Of a DNA stretch of 64,000 nt, positions 29,387 through 37,709 are shown piece after piece. The number at the start of each line of letters is the position of its first letter. Positions within the stretch are counted from its first letter, which is position 1. The notes beneath the pieces were generated by a model, which was given only the letters and a program-made list of their open reading frames with translations, did no database searches and had not been told where the DNA came from. The DNA comes from Pseudoalteromonas fuliginea (GTDB taxonomy: Bacteria; Pseudomonadota; Gammaproteobacteria; Enterobacterales; Alteromonadaceae): contig NZ_JJNZ01000037.1 in NCBI RefSeq assembly GCF_000690055.1, forward strand, positions 48,840-112,839. Reading direction: 5' to 3'. A program made the position numbers and the translations under genes.

Positions 29387-29405
29387 GTTTAACAGCTTGT
29401 TATGT
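29387..29405 (-). other. Contracted attC-like junction 3
   Basis: On the minus strand this reads ACATAAC-AAGCT-GTTAAAC, with GTTAAAC matching GTTRRRY. The TAA stop of the 53-residue gene lies inside the TAAC. The words AAGCT-GTTA are identical to the outer arm of the larger attC-like site at 29641. Confidence 0.45.
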
Positions 29406-29561
29406 GTTTTTTATATCGATATCATCTAGTATAAGTGGCATATCTTCTTTGTGTTTACAAACAGCTTGTTCACCAGTTATATCATTATCAGCAGTCCATA
29501 AACCACCACCTTCATCATAATAAATTTTCCAATTCTTGTACTGTGTTTTAACTATATTCAT
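29400..29561 (-). CDS. Unrecognised 53-residue protein
   Basis: The frame runs from the ATG at 29561 to a TAA inside the junction 3 core. The product begins MNIVKTQYKNWKIYYDEGGG and ends with an acidic stretch before DIDIKNT. It is small, soluble and unlike anything I know. Position argues that it is real: it is the first gene after the attC-like site, its stop overlaps a core site as in integron cassettes, and the three following genes share its strand. It is too short for strong coding statistics. Confidence 0.55.
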   Translation of the reverse strand: MNIVKTQYKNWKIYYDEGGGLWTADNDITGEQAVCKHKEDMPLILDDIDIKNT

Positions 29562-29908
29562 AAATGATTATTCCAGTTATTAATTAATAATATAAAATTT
29601 CAAAGTGTATCTAAACTTATTCCGCATAACTACTATGAAACACATAACAGCTTATTGAGCAGCATTTTGGTGGTTTATAGCACACCAAAACGGCGTGTAT
29701 TACATACCCTGATAATTTCACCAATAATTACCTTTGTAAACGAGTAATTAGAATAGCTAAAAGTTAAGCATGTTATTTTGCCCCAAAACGGTGATTAATA
29801 ATGTTGTTGGAAAAAACTAGACTCCTACTCAAAAAATCGGGAATTAATTTAATTTTTTCAATGACCGGTTATCGCTCAAACTAGACCATTCTAATTGACT
29901 TAACCAGC
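29562..29908. other. Intergenic region between the island and the TrhA gene
   Basis: These 347 bp hold the attC-like site at 29641-29778, including an inner perfect hairpin TTTTGGTG/CACCAAAA at 29665-29690. The rest is A/T-rich without ORFs. A promoter for the island should lie between the site and the first gene. Confidence 0.5.
29641..29778 (-). other. Candidate integron attC recombination site
   Basis: The outer arms are TAACAGCTTA at 29645-29654 and TAAGCATGTTA at 29765-29775. They pair as inverted repeats with one unpaired base, the pattern of the extrahelical base in attC R/L boxes. The span of about 134 bp is that of Vibrio-type attC (VCR) sites. On the minus strand it ends AAGCTGTTATGTG, like the right end of VCRs, directly upstream of the island. 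Lacking an integrase here, this would be a CALIN-like remnant. The match is by eye only. Confidence 0.5.
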
Positions 29909-30538
29909 TCAATAAACATATTTACTAATTGAAATATAATGGCAAACACACCCTGCAATAACAAATAAGTGCCAAATTGCGTGGCTAAATTGGGTGCTTT
30001 TAGCGCTGTAAAATAATGTACCTAAACTATAAAAAATACCGCCGGCAAGTAGCCAGTAAAGTGCTTTTACATCAACACTTGAATAAAGCGGATATACAAT
30101 AGCCAGTGCAAACCAACCCATGAGTAAGTAGGTGGCGAGTGATATTTTTTTATTGCCGTTTTTTACAAATACTTTGTACGCAACGCCCGCCAGTGCGACA
30201 GTCCAAATAAATGTAAGTGTTGCCCATGACCAAGCACCGGTTAATGAGATTAATAAAAAGGGAGTGTAGGTGCCGGCAATTAATAAGTATATGGCGCAGT
30301 GATCGCACTTTTTATAAAAGGCTCTTAAGCGCGGTTGAATACTGGCGTGGTACAAAGTGGATGACAAAAACAGCACAAATAAGCTGCTGCCATAAATTGC
30401 AGTACTAATATAAGCGTTAGTGCTGGTGGCTTGGCTAAATAAATCCCACATAACAAATGCGGCAAATACAATACCAAGTGCATGACTAATTACGTTTAGT
30501 TGTTCTTCTTTTTTAGAATAGGGCGCTTCTAACGACAT
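29909..30538 (-). CDS. trhA: Hemolysin III / TrhA family membrane protein
   Basis: This 209-residue seven-helix membrane protein belongs to the PAQR-like hemolysin III (YqfA/TrhA) family. Signs are SHALGIVFAAFVMWDLF, SSTLYHASIQP with a metal-site His, CDHCAIYLLIAGTYTPF and the C-terminal AIWHLFVIAGCVCHYI with two more His. E. coli TrhA affects membrane energetics and unsaturated fatty-acid control; true haemolysis is doubtful. The frame is open to 30598, but the ATG at 30538 has GTAGGATC upstream and begins MSLEAPYSKKEEQ as in homologues. It lies outside the cassette island. Confidence 0.9.
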   Translation of the reverse strand: MSLEAPYSKKEEQLNVISHALGIVFAAFVMWDLFSQATSTNAYISTAIYGSSLFVLFLSSTLYHASIQPRLRAFYKKCDHCAIYLLIAGTYTPFLLISLTGAWSWATLTFIWTVALAGVAYKVFVKNGNKKISLATYLLMGWFALAIVYPLYSSVDVKALYWLLAGGIFYSLGTLFYSAKSTQFSHAIWHLFVIAGCVCHYISISKYVY

Positions 30539-30709
30539 GACAGATCCTACCACTATTTGAATGAATTTTAGTGTACAAGTGTACGCTGAGTTTTTCAATA
30601 TTATAATTTTTATATAAATATAATAATTTATTATTTTTCATAAAGTTGAAACATCAATTTAACCAATGCGTAATTAATAAGACGTAAAAAAGTCGTAATA
30701 GTTCGTTAG

Positions 30710-30721
30710 ATTACCGGTAAT
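30710..30721. promoter_or_regulatory. Perfect 12-bp palindrome upstream of the TonB-dependent receptor
   Basis: ATTACCGGTAAT lies 28 bp before the receptor start, close to where a promoter or operator would be. Palindromes with a central CCGG can be regulator sites. The protein that might bind it is unknown. Confidence 0.35.
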
Positions 30722-30748
30722 TCCTAAAAACAATTAACCGGACGAACA

Positions 30749-33109
30749 GTGAAAAACATGAAAAATAAATTAACAACACGGCCTTTTCTTAAACTTACTA
30801 AATTGTCTGTGGCGATGATTTGCGTTACATCAACAAATAGTTTTGCAGATCAAACCATAAATAAAGAACTTGATGAAATAGTGGTTGTTGCTCAAAAGCG
30901 TGCGCAATCAATACAAGATGTGCCTGTAACAATAAGTGCCTACGATGGCGACTTTTTAGAAAGCTTAGGTATTGGCGAACTCGACACTTTATCTGAAATA
31001 ACACCGGGGCTTGTTATTCAAGAGCAAAGCCCTAACAACCCAGGCTTTGTAATTCGTGGTATTACGTCTGATAGTGGGTCGTCTCAATCATCCCCTCGTG
31101 TGTCTATTTATTATAACGGAGCAGATGTATCACGCTCTCGTGGCTCATACTTTGAGCTTTTTGATGTAGAAGGGATTGAAGTTGTTAAGGGACCACAAGC
31201 GACACTGTTTGGAACAGCAGCTTCTGTAGGTGCTATTAGTGTAGCAACACGTAAACCACAAAAAGATTTTTCGGCTCAATTAAAAGCATCCGTTGGTAAT
31301 TACTCGGCCAAAGGTGTTAGTGGTTTTGTAACGGGTGGTAATGATTTAATGCAAGGGCGAGTTGCTTTTACTTATCGTGAACGTGATGGGTTTATAAAAA
31401 ATATTGCAGGAGATAGTAACTCCCAAAATCCGGCTGGGTTTAAGCAAGATGATATGCATGCTATTGAGCGTTTTTCTTATCGTCCGTCTTTACGTATTAC
31501 ACCTAATGACGATGTAACGATTGATTTGGTGTATACGTATGAAAAAAATGATGACTCGGGTACATCTTTTAAAAATGGGCTTTATGCACCAACCGGTGGT
31601 GATACAAGTCCATATAGTTTTGTTGAAATGCCAGGTAGTCCGTATGCAGAGTCTGTGTTTGGAAAAAAAGACTTAGGTGTAGAGCGCACAGTTAACGATT
31701 TAAATTTGACTGTAAATTGGGATGTAAGTAACGATTTAACAATCACCTCAATTACTGCAGGGCGTAATTTTGACTCTTTAGAAGTGTTTGATGCTGATGG
31801 TACGCAGGCATGGTTTTTAGAATTTGCAGAAGCTGCTGAGGGCGATCAATTTAGCCAAGAATTACGCGCTGTTTATACGCAGAATAAGTTTACTAGTATT
31901 TTTGGTGTGAGTTACTTTGAAGAAGATGGTAGCCAGCGTATTCCATTTAGTACAGAGGAGTCTATATTCTTAAATTGCTTAGGTGTATTGGGTACAGGTG
32001 TTCCTTGTATTAATAATGATGGTAGCGTTAATATTTTAACGCCAGCATTAACAGGTGGTGCAATAAACGAGTTGCCATATTCATTAGAGTTTACAAACTA
32101 TGGTGAAAACAAAGCGTACTCAGCGTTTGCTGATGTAACTTATGCTGCAACTGAGGCACTGGAGTTAACAGCGGGTCTTCGTTATATAAAAGAAGAAAAG
32201 CGCAGTGGTTATAGCTCTGCTGCACCCAATAGTGTTTTAACTCAAGCGCCATTGTTTACGGTTGATACGAATGGTGAAACATTCTATGGCGATGCTGATT
32301 ATGATGATTGGCTGCCACGTTTTAATGCGCTTTATATAATAAACCCTACTACAAATATGTATGCGACTGTTTCAAAAGGTCGTCGTTCGGAAGTACTTGA
32401 AGTAAGTTCGGCTAACGATGAACAAGGGAGTGTCGAAGCTTCTATATCAGAAGTCCCAGCGGAAATTATTTGGAACTACGAAACCGGTATTAAAGGCAAA
32501 GCGCTTGACGGGCGTTTAGATTACTCTGTCGCTGTATTTTATCAAGATTACTCTAACTTTCAGGTTACGTTACAGGATGATGAAGGCGTTGCGTTTTCTG
32601 CAGATGCGGGCTCTGCCACTAATGTTGGCGCAGAGGCTGAAGTAAGGGCGTTAATTAATAATGAGTTTGAGGTATTTGCCAATACGGCTTACCTTGATGC
32701 TGAAATAGATGATGACAGTAATAACGGTAACCTCGCTGGCAATAAATTTAGATTACAACCAGAGTGGACATTTAGTACGGGGCTGTTTTATTCAACAGAA
32801 TTGTCAAACTCACTTAATTTAACGAGCTCTTTGATATATAGCTACCGCTCTGAAGTGTTTTTTGAGCCAGCAAATGCGCCAATATCAGGCTTAGATATTA
32901 GCCAACCAGCGCTTGGATTAGTCAGTGCGCGCTTAGGTATCGCAAATGGTGATGACTGGGCTGTTAGTGTATTTGCTAGTAACTTATTAGATAAAGAGTA
33001 TTTAGTTGATGCTGGTAATACTGGAGGAGGATTTGGCAACCCAACATTTGTTGCAGGAGCACCTCGCTTTGTTGGTATTGAGTTAACTCTCGGGTTTGGC
33101 GGACAATAA
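30749..33109 (+). CDS. TonB-dependent outer-membrane receptor
   Basis: This 786-residue protein has a signal peptide (about 1-33, ending SFA), the TonB-box-like DEIVVVAQKR, a plug domain at about 50-165 (VPVTISAYDGDFLESLG, FVIRGI, GIEVVKGPQATLFGTAASVG), and a 22-strand barrel ending in FVGIELTLGFG. It brings a scarce ligand across the outer membrane with TonB energy; the ligand (siderophore, vitamin or glycan) cannot be told. It stands alone without cognate enzymes. A GTG start at 30749 has GGAC six bases upstream; an ATG three codons later is the alternative. Confidence 0.93.
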   Translation: MKNMKNKLTTRPFLKLTKLSVAMICVTSTNSFADQTINKELDEIVVVAQKRAQSIQDVPVTISAYDGDFLESLGIGELDTLSEITPGLVIQEQSPNNPGFVIRGITSDSGSSQSSPRVSIYYNGADVSRSRGSYFELFDVEGIEVVKGPQATLFGTAASVGAISVATRKPQKDFSAQLKASVGNYSAKGVSGFVTGGNDLMQGRVAFTYRERDGFIKNIAGDSNSQNPAGFKQDDMHAIERFSYRPSLRITPNDDVTIDLVYTYEKNDDSGTSFKNGLYAPTGGDTSPYSFVEMPGSPYAESVFGKKDLGVERTVNDLNLTVNWDVSNDLTITSITAGRNFDSLEVFDADGTQAWFLEFAEAAEGDQFSQELRAVYTQNKFTSIFGVSYFEEDGSQRIPFSTEESIFLNCLGVLGTGVPCINNDGSVNILTPALTGGAINELPYSLEFTNYGENKAYSAFADVTYAATEALELTAGLRYIKEEKRSGYSSAAPNSVLTQAPLFTVDTNGETFYGDADYDDWLPRFNALYIINPTTNMYATVSKGRRSEVLEVSSANDEQGSVEASISEVPAEIIWNYETGIKGKALDGRLDYSVAVFYQDYSNFQVTLQDDEGVAFSADAGSATNVGAEAEVRALINNEFEVFANTAYLDAEIDDDSNNGNLAGNKFRLQPEWTFSTGLFYSTELSNSLNLTSSLIYSYRSEVFFEPANAPISGLDISQPALGLVSARLGIANGDDWAVSVFASNLLDKEYLVDAGNTGGGFGNPTFVAGAPRFVGIELTLGFGGQ

Positions 33110-33137
33110 TACATTTAACTACTTGATATTTTAATTG

Positions 33138-33160
33138 AGCCACTGCAAAGTGGCTTTTTT
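33138..33160 (+). terminator. Intrinsic terminator of the receptor gene
   Basis: The stem AGCCACT/AGTGGCT with a GCAA tetraloop is followed by TTTTTT. Confidence 0.85.
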
Positions 33161-33202
33161 ATGTGACCACTTTAAAAAGTGTAATTTCTATATTGGATAA
33201 AT

Positions 33203-33556
33203 ATGAAACCAGATCTTAAAGCTGCTTTACTTACCGCCATTGTTTATCCTGGAGCGGGGCATTTTTCTTTAAAAAAACACCTTATAGGCGCTATTTTTGC
33301 GGGTGTTTTTTCTGTTCTTTTAATTTTAACCCTTCAAGATATATTTGCGATTGCACAGTGTACTGCAAATGAAATTGTACACGGAAAAATCCCCATGTCG
33401 GTTACGGCTATTTTAAAAGCCGCGCAACAACCATCTAACGCCTGCGCTCAGCTCGCTGAATATAAGTACGTACCTTTAATGATTGTTATTTGGATATTGA
33501 GTATTGCAGATGCCTATCGTTTAGGACGTAAGGTGTTGCCCAATATAATTGACTAA
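33203..33556 (+). CDS. Small membrane protein of unknown function
   Basis: This 117-residue protein has two or three hydrophobic segments: about 26-48 (GAIFAGVFSVLLILTLQDIF), about 88-105 (VPLMIVIWILSIADAYRL), and a weaker one near 8-20. The N-terminal AIVYPGAGHFSLKKHLIG resembles the start of small TM2-like proteins, but I cannot assign a family. Two cysteines lie in the periplasmic or cytoplasmic loop. A terminator on each side indicates a monocistronic unit. Confidence 0.65.
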   Translation: MKPDLKAALLTAIVYPGAGHFSLKKHLIGAIFAGVFSVLLILTLQDIFAIAQCTANEIVHGKIPMSVTAILKAAQQPSNACAQLAEYKYVPLMIVIWILSIADAYRLGRKVLPNIID

Positions 33557-33710
33557 AATGTATGCAAGGTGGTGTTTCTTAATCGATGGCTACCTATTTA
33601 CTCTACTTAAACATTTTATTTTTACCTAATGTAAAAAAAGTGTAAAAAACAATATATCCCAGACAAAATCTTCGAACTTCGTTAAACATGCCTTTTATTC
33701 TCCTTTTCCT

Positions 33711-33740
33711 AATTCACGGCAGTGCTTCGTGAATTTTTTT
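33711..33740 (+). terminator. Intrinsic terminator upstream of celG
   Basis: The 8-bp stem AATTCACG/CGTGAATT with a 9-base loop is followed by a run of T. It insulates celG from the upstream unit, and its position 155 bp after the membrane-protein stop leaves room for an untranslated RNA. Confidence 0.7.
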
Positions 33741-33763
33741 GTTCAGTTAATGTTAATAATAAG

Positions 33764-33793
33764 TTGGTACTTTTAACTTACGTAAAATATAAT
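33764..33793 (+). promoter_or_regulatory. Sigma70-type promoter for celG
   Basis: TTGGTA and TATAAT are separated by 18 bp, 85 bp before the celG ATG. The -10 hexamer is a perfect consensus. Confidence 0.5.
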
Positions 33794-33878
33794 GGGCAAT
33801 TACTTTGTATTGCTTTTGCGGTTTTACTTTATTACATCAGCGAAATGACGACTGATAACTTCAATTTAAGGAAATATT

Positions 33879-35357
33879 ATGGATAACAGTTTAATTAATC
33901 ACAACAAAAGGAACTTTAAAGTGACGAGCTTATCGTTAGCTTTATTATTAGGTTGTTCAACAATGGCTAATGCCGCTGTTGAGAAATTAACGGTTAGTGG
34001 TAATCAAATTCTTGCTGGTGGTGAAAATACGAGCTTTGCAGGTACCAGCTTATTCTGGAGTAACACGGGGTGGGGGGCTGAAAAATTTTATACCGCAGAA
34101 ACAGTAGCACGTGCTAAGTCTGAATTTAATGCAACATTGATTCGCGCGGCAATAGGCCATGGGTCAAGTGCTGGTGGTAGCTTAAATTATGACTGGGATG
34201 GCAATATGAGCCGTCTTGATACTGTTGTAAATGCTGCTATTGCTGAGGATATGTACGTTATTATTGACTTTCATAGCCATGAAGCACATACAGATCAGGC
34301 AACTGCCGTTCGATTTTTTGAAGACGTAGCTACAAAGTATGGGCAATACGATAATGTTATTTATGAGATTTATAACGAGCCGTTACAAATTTCATGGGCT
34401 AACGATATTAAGCCTTACGCCGAAACTGTAATTGATAAAATTAGAGCAATCGATCCTGATAATTTAATTGTGGTTGGTACACCAACATGGTCTCAAGACG
34501 TTGATGTGGCATCACAAGATCCGATAGATCGCGCCAATATTGCTTACACTCTGCACTTTTATGCTGGCACGCACGGACAATCATATCGAAATAAAGCGCA
34601 AACAGCACTCGACAACGGTATTGCATTGTTTGCTACAGAGTGGGGGACAGTTAATGCTGATGGCAATGGTGGTGTTAATGCTAATGAAACAGATGCATGG
34701 ATGGCATTTTTTAAAAGAAACAATATTAGTCACGCTAACTGGTCTATTAATGATAAAAACGAAGGGGCTTCGTTATTCACCCCTGGCGGCAGTTGGAATT
34801 CATTAACCGCTTCAGGCACTAAAGTTAAAGAGATCATTCAAGGTTGGGGTGGCAGTACCGTTGCTTTAGACTCTGATGGCGATGGTATAAGTGACAGCCT
34901 TGATCAGTGTGATAATACTCCTGCAGATACAGTGGTTGATAGTATTGGTTGTGCGGTAACTGATGCCGATGCTGATGGTATTAGCGATAGTGTTGATCAA
35001 TGTCCAAATACACCTGCAGGGGAAACTGTTAATGATGTGGGTTGTGCTGTTGAAGTAGTTGAACCACAAAGTGATGCGGATAATGATGGAGTGAATGATG
35101 ATATTGATCAGTGCCCAGATACACCCGCAGGTACAAATGTTGATGCAAATGGATGTAGTGTTGTGAGTTCAACCGATTGTAATGGTATTAATACATACCC
35201 TAATTGGGTGAAAAAGGATTATTCGGCCGGTCCATTTACACACAATAACACCGACGACAAAATACAATATCAAGGCAATGCATACAGTGCAAATTGGTAT
35301 ACAAACAGCCTTCCAGGAAGTGATGCTTCGTGGACGCTTCTTTATAGTTGTAATTAA
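33879..35357 (+). CDS. celG: Secreted GH5 endoglucanase with CBM5, CelG/Cel5G type
   Basis: CelG hydrolyses beta-1,4-glucan outside the cell. The 492-residue protein has a signal peptide cut after ANA at residue 32, a GH5 domain (about 33-325), a long linker and a C-terminal CBM5 (about 430-492). The acid/base is Glu167 in IYNEP and the nucleophile Glu254 in ATEWG, equal to Glu135 and Glu222 of mature P. haloplanktis Cel5G. The linker has three thrombospondin-3-like acidic repeats, each with a pair of cysteines ([30 protein letters not shown]), as in the psychrophilic enzyme. It is monocistronic. Confidence 0.95.
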   Translation: MDNSLINHNKRNFKVTSLSLALLLGCSTMANAAVEKLTVSGNQILAGGENTSFAGTSLFWSNTGWGAEKFYTAETVARAKSEFNATLIRAAIGHGSSAGGSLNYDWDGNMSRLDTVVNAAIAEDMYVIIDFHSHEAHTDQATAVRFFEDVATKYGQYDNVIYEIYNEPLQISWANDIKPYAETVIDKIRAIDPDNLIVVGTPTWSQDVDVASQDPIDRANIAYTLHFYAGTHGQSYRNKAQTALDNGIALFATEWGTVNADGNGGVNANETDAWMAFFKRNNISHANWSINDKNEGASLFTPGGSWNSLTASGTKVKEIIQGWGGSTVALDSDGDGISDSLDQCDNTPADTVVDSIGCAVTDADADGISDSVDQCPNTPAGETVNDVGCAVEVVEPQSDADNDGVNDDIDQCPDTPAGTNVDANGCSVVSSTDCNGINTYPNWVKKDYSAGPFTHNNTDDKIQYQGNAYSANWYTNSLPGSDASWTLLYSCN

Positions 35358-35377
35358 GCGCGTTTAATAAAATAAAC

Positions 35378-35411
35378 GAGAAGGTAAATAATGTGTTTAC
35401 CTTCTCTTTTT
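35378..35411. terminator. Bidirectional terminator between celG and phoD
   Basis: The stem GAGAAGGTAAA/TTTACCTTCTC is followed by TTTTT on the plus strand. The two genes converge on it; the minus strand has a weaker T-rich tail. Confidence 0.8.
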
Positions 35412-35421
35412 ATACAAAATG

Positions 35422-37113
35422 TTAGCCTTTATAGACACTTTGGTGTTGAGCAGCAATGTTGTAGCTTGGAGAGCTTATGTTATCTACATAGCGCCAATCG
35501 GTTGTGATTTGCTCTTTAGTGATTGTAAGCAACATATAGCCACGGTGTGATAAGTCACAATAGTTTAAGTCGTTTATTAACAATGAAAGCGAGTCAGCCA
35601 TCTGCTTTGCTTGTGCTGTATTAAGCGCTAAATAATGCTCCATACCCGGGGATGTAACACCAGGTGTTGCAAATTCTACTCCCACACTTTCGCCTTTTGC
35701 ATTTTTTAATGTGCCATGCCACGCATTGTGCGTATCACCTGCAACCACTACTAACTTTTTATTTAATGCGGTAACGCTTTTGTATAATGCTTCGCGCTCG
35801 CTTGGGTAACCATCCCACGCATCTAAATTATAAGGCATTAAAGTATTTACGCGTGCGAGTTGCGCGGGTGTTACCGCTTTATTAGCTAACACGGCTTTTT
35901 TAATGGCAACAAGCTCTTTTAATACCAGCGGGATTTTAGTGCGATCGGATTGCGAGAATATTTCAGTAGGCAGCCACATTTTGCTCATGAGTACTTGCTG
36001 CCCTAATACTTGCCACTTTGCATTTGACTGAGTTATTGCACTCGTGAGCCAGTTTAGTTGTGTTTTACCTAGTAACTGCCTTTTTGGATTATTTAAATCA
36101 CTGACAAAGCGCGCAATATCCATTTGCTTGGTCTCGGAGTTTTTGTAATCGCTGTAGGCGAGTTGTTTATCGCGTGCTATTACGCGAGTATCTAGCATGT
36201 GTAAGCTTATTAAATTACCAAAATCAAACGTGCGATATATTTGCGGGCTTTGTTCGCCCATAGGCGGTCTAATTGGCAGCCATTCGTAATAAGCTTGAAT
36301 AGCCGCTGCACGACGTTTAAAAAAATCACCTTCGTTAGTGTTGTGATTTTCCGCGCCATTTTTGTATGTATCATTAGCAACTTCGTGGTCATCCCATATT
36401 GCAATAAAAGGCGCTGCTGCGTGAAGTGCTTGTAGGCCTTTGTCTGTTCTGTAAATTGCATAGCGTTTGCGGTAGTCGCTTAAAGTAATAATTTCACCGC
36501 TGTTATCGGCGGCTAATTGGCGGCCAATTTTTTCAGCATTTTCAGTGGCGTATCCACCCATTGGGTATTCGTAAATGTAATCTCCTAAATGCAGTACTAC
36601 ATCTAAATCCTTTTGCTTGGCGGCATCAGTGTAGGCATTGAAGTACCCAGCAGGGTAGTTTGAGCACGACACAACAGCCATTTTTATTTGTTCAACATTA
36701 CTTATTGGCAGTGTTTTAGCTCGGCCTATAGGGCTTTGTGTTTGCAAACCCATAAAACGGTAAAAGTATTCGGTATTTGGTGCAAGATCTTGCACGTCTA
36801 TTTTTATAGTAAAGTCGCGGCTTTTATCTGTTTGTTCGTAACCGCTGCGTAATATATTTTTAAAATCAGGATCACTTGCCAGCTCCCATGAAACAGTCGC
36901 AATGGAAGATGGTTGAGAGGTTGTGGCTCGCGTCCAAATTATTAAAGCATTACTGAGCGGATCACCACTGGCAACACCATGCTTAAACTCAATTGCTGAT
37001 AATGGTCTGTCAGCTAGTGTTTGAGCGCAGCCTGTTATAGCGCTGGAAATAGCAACGGTAAATACACTGGCTACTGATGTTTTTAAAAAACCACGACGAG
37101 ATAAGATAGACAT
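35422..37113 (-). CDS. phoD: PhoD-type alkaline phosphatase/phosphodiesterase, Tat-exported
   Basis: This 563-residue PhoD-family metallophosphoesterase releases phosphate from mono- and diesters in the periplasm or at the surface. The N-terminus has a twin-arginine signal (SRRGFLK at 5-11) and an ITGC lipobox at Cys29, so it may be a Tat lipoprotein. An N-terminal Ig-like domain (about 40-140) leads to the core with VVSCSNYPAGYFNAY, LHLGDYIYEYP, IWDDHEVANDTYK and VVAGDTHNAWHG, which hold the Ca/Fe ligands. No Pho box was recognised upstream. It is monocistronic. Confidence 0.92.
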   Translation of the reverse strand: MSILSRRGFLKTSVASVFTVAISSAITGCAQTLADRPLSAIEFKHGVASGDPLSNALIIWTRATTSQPSSIATVSWELASDPDFKNILRSGYEQTDKSRDFTIKIDVQDLAPNTEYFYRFMGLQTQSPIGRAKTLPISNVEQIKMAVVSCSNYPAGYFNAYTDAAKQKDLDVVLHLGDYIYEYPMGGYATENAEKIGRQLAADNSGEIITLSDYRKRYAIYRTDKGLQALHAAAPFIAIWDDHEVANDTYKNGAENHNTNEGDFFKRRAAAIQAYYEWLPIRPPMGEQSPQIYRTFDFGNLISLHMLDTRVIARDKQLAYSDYKNSETKQMDIARFVSDLNNPKRQLLGKTQLNWLTSAITQSNAKWQVLGQQVLMSKMWLPTEIFSQSDRTKIPLVLKELVAIKKAVLANKAVTPAQLARVNTLMPYNLDAWDGYPSEREALYKSVTALNKKLVVVAGDTHNAWHGTLKNAKGESVGVEFATPGVTSPGMEHYLALNTAQAKQMADSLSLLINDLNYCDLSHRGYMLLTITKEQITTDWRYVDNISSPSYNIAAQHQSVYKG

Positions 37114-37415
37114 ACTGCACTTTTCAATTATTTATAGTAATGGAACTTTAACGTTTAGATATGACGTTTTTATAAACGCTAAATGTATTTACTGTGACTT
37201 TTATTAACGTGGGTAAATAGATCTTAATTATTAACCAAATATTGGTCAAAAAATAAAATTAAGTGGTTAGATTAATAGAGTGTGAATTTTTGAAATTAAT
37301 TAAATTTATAAAAACCTATTTAATTACAATACTTTAATTTTTATTTTCATGTTGGCACAACCCTTGATTATATAACTTCGTCTAATCAAACAATATACAA
37401 ACAAGGAATACCATT
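37114..37415. other. Intergenic region between phoD and two small genes
   Basis: These 302 bp are strongly A/T-rich. They contain a dyad ACCAA-ATA-TTGGT at 37234-37246 and a sigma54-like promoter at 37353-37368. Nothing else stands out. Confidence 0.45.
37353..37368 (+). promoter_or_regulatory. Sigma54-like (-24/-12) promoter
   Basis: TGGCACAACCCTTGAT matches the RpoN consensus TGGCACG-N4-TTGCW at all strong positions except the -12 C, which is A. The spacing of the two elements is exact. It lies 48 bp before the ATG of the 90-residue gene, and no sigma70 promoter is better placed. Confidence 0.45.
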
Positions 37416-37688
37416 ATGAAACATTCAATTAAAATCGCTATGGCAAGTTTATTAGTATTAGGTTCTGCGCAAGTACACGCAACAGAAGTGGACCTAGATG
37501 TTACTGATATATTAGCTCAAAGTGTAACAAGCTACGTTAAGCAAACAACATTCGAACTTGAAAAGTCATTAAAAGAAACGCTTTATTTTGATGCTAAAAC
37601 TGTTTTAGTTGGAATATTAGATGAGGCTGTTTTAACCGAGAATACTGCGTCTAAAAATACTGACGCGAGTGTTAAAAACGTTAAATAA
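37416..37688 (+). CDS. Small exported protein of unknown function
   Basis: This 90-residue protein has a clear signal peptide (KHSIKIAMASLLVLGSAQVHA, cut after about residue 22). The mature part is acidic and probably helical (DVTDILAQSVTSYVKQTTFE) and ends in an Asn/Lys/Ser-rich tail. No family is recognised. A strong AAGGAA site precedes the ATG. A 37-residue membrane peptide gene follows after 21 bp, so they form a two-gene unit behind a sigma54-like promoter. Confidence 0.7.
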   Translation: MKHSIKIAMASLLVLGSAQVHATEVDLDVTDILAQSVTSYVKQTTFELEKSLKETLYFDAKTVLVGILDEAVLTENTASKNTDASVKNVK

Positions 37689-37709
37689 ACCATTTAAAGG
37701 ATTAAAACG

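Larger units (their letters stand above)
33557..33878. other. Intergenic region upstream of celG
   Basis: These 322 bp contain a terminator hairpin at 33711-33740 and a sigma70-like promoter at 33764-33793 for celG. No ORF or RNA gene is evident in the remainder. Confidence 0.5.

Noticed and set aside
34866..35069. 67-residue minus-strand ORF in celG
   Set aside because: It is the antisense reading of the acidic linker repeats and is low complexity.
37114..37200. Possible Pho box before phoD (ACGTCAT-type word)
   Set aside because: Only one half-site is near consensus and the second repeat does not match, so it was not called.
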